NCBI GenBank assembly: GCA_945878355.1
Contig: CAMCTC010000125.1
Coordinates: forward strand, 1-13,394
Length of the DNA stretch: 13,394 nucleotides
DNA from: Bordetella parapertussis
Lineage (GTDB): Bacteria > Pseudomonadota > Gammaproteobacteria > Burkholderiales > Burkholderiaceae_C
Reading direction: 5' to 3'
The notes under the pieces were generated by a model. The model was given only the letters and a program-made list of their open reading frames with translations, was not told the DNA's origin and made no database searches. The translations under genes and the position numbers were made by a program. This document shows positions 13,259 to 13,394 of the stretch, piece by piece (the stretch's first letter is position 1; every line of letters begins with the position of its first letter).

Positions 13259-13394
13259 TCCAAATCTGAGCCACCGCGCCGACCGAATTTTGAGCCAGGG
13301 GTGGAAGCCGACTTTGAGAGGGTCGGCTGTGGATAAGTGTAGGTGTTGAGCTGTGTCGTTGACCTCCGTGAGGCTGTGTTGATCGCGCCGGGGA
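13259..13394. mobile_element. Terminal region resembling an IS21-type element
   Basis: Two similar motifs, AAATCTGAGCCA (13262-13273) and AATTTTGAGCCA (13286-13297), repeat with a 24-base period. Repeated TTTGAGCCA-like blocks at the ends are characteristic of IS21-family elements, whose istA gene would lie beyond the window edge. No coding region is recognisable in this stretch. The assignment rests only on the repeat motif. Confidence 0.4.

Overview
The window looks like an accessory, mobile-element-rich region of a GC-rich betaproteobacterium, probably Burkholderiales. The grounds are its codon use, a PEP-CTERM sorting-signal remnant and the kinds of IS and toxin-antitoxin (TA) genes present. 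This taxonomic call is inference. No rRNA, tRNA or CRISPR array was recognised.

Left part (1-5522): a two-gene insertion sequence lies on the minus strand. It has a small cysteine-containing helper gene (4941-5522) and a DDE (rve-type) transposase. The transposase is split in two (3998-4866 and 1-572) by a second element. That intruder (about 573-4003) carries three overlapping tyrosine-recombinase genes between 88-bp terminal inverted repeats, the hallmark of RIT (recombinase-in-trio) elements. Its middle recombinase is frameshifted, while the outer two keep R...HxxR...H...Y. The left end also carries a perfect 32-bp palindrome made from the target hexamer, a 20-bp palindrome and the element terminus.

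Middle part (5663-11950): a dense cluster of TA loci, intact and broken, on both strands. In order: a mazE/mazF-like deletion remnant (5663-5813), a Gp49/HigB-like toxin with XRE antitoxin (5932-6573), a truncated IS256-family transposase (6752-7372), hipBA (7597-9245), a truncated PIN/VapC toxin (9379-9771), hicAB (9935-10547), a PEP-CTERM fragment, a small antitoxin with RelE/ParE toxin (10876-11471), and a degenerate mazEF pair (11540-11950). Three of the intact operons share an odd promoter layout: a -10-like hexamer sits exactly six bases before the first ATG, with no Shine-Dalgarno sequence, which suggests leaderless mRNAs.

Right part (11951-13394): an intact amidohydrolase_2-type gene with the tail of an upstream minus-strand gene. 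That tail is cut off at about 13258 by sequence resembling the terminus of an IS21-type element. The catabolic genes look like older chromosomal content into which the TA cluster and IS elements have been pasted.

No wholly new system is claimed. The most distinctive points are the nested RIT insertion with its asymmetric palindromic end, the TA cluster, and the shared leaderless-promoter architecture.
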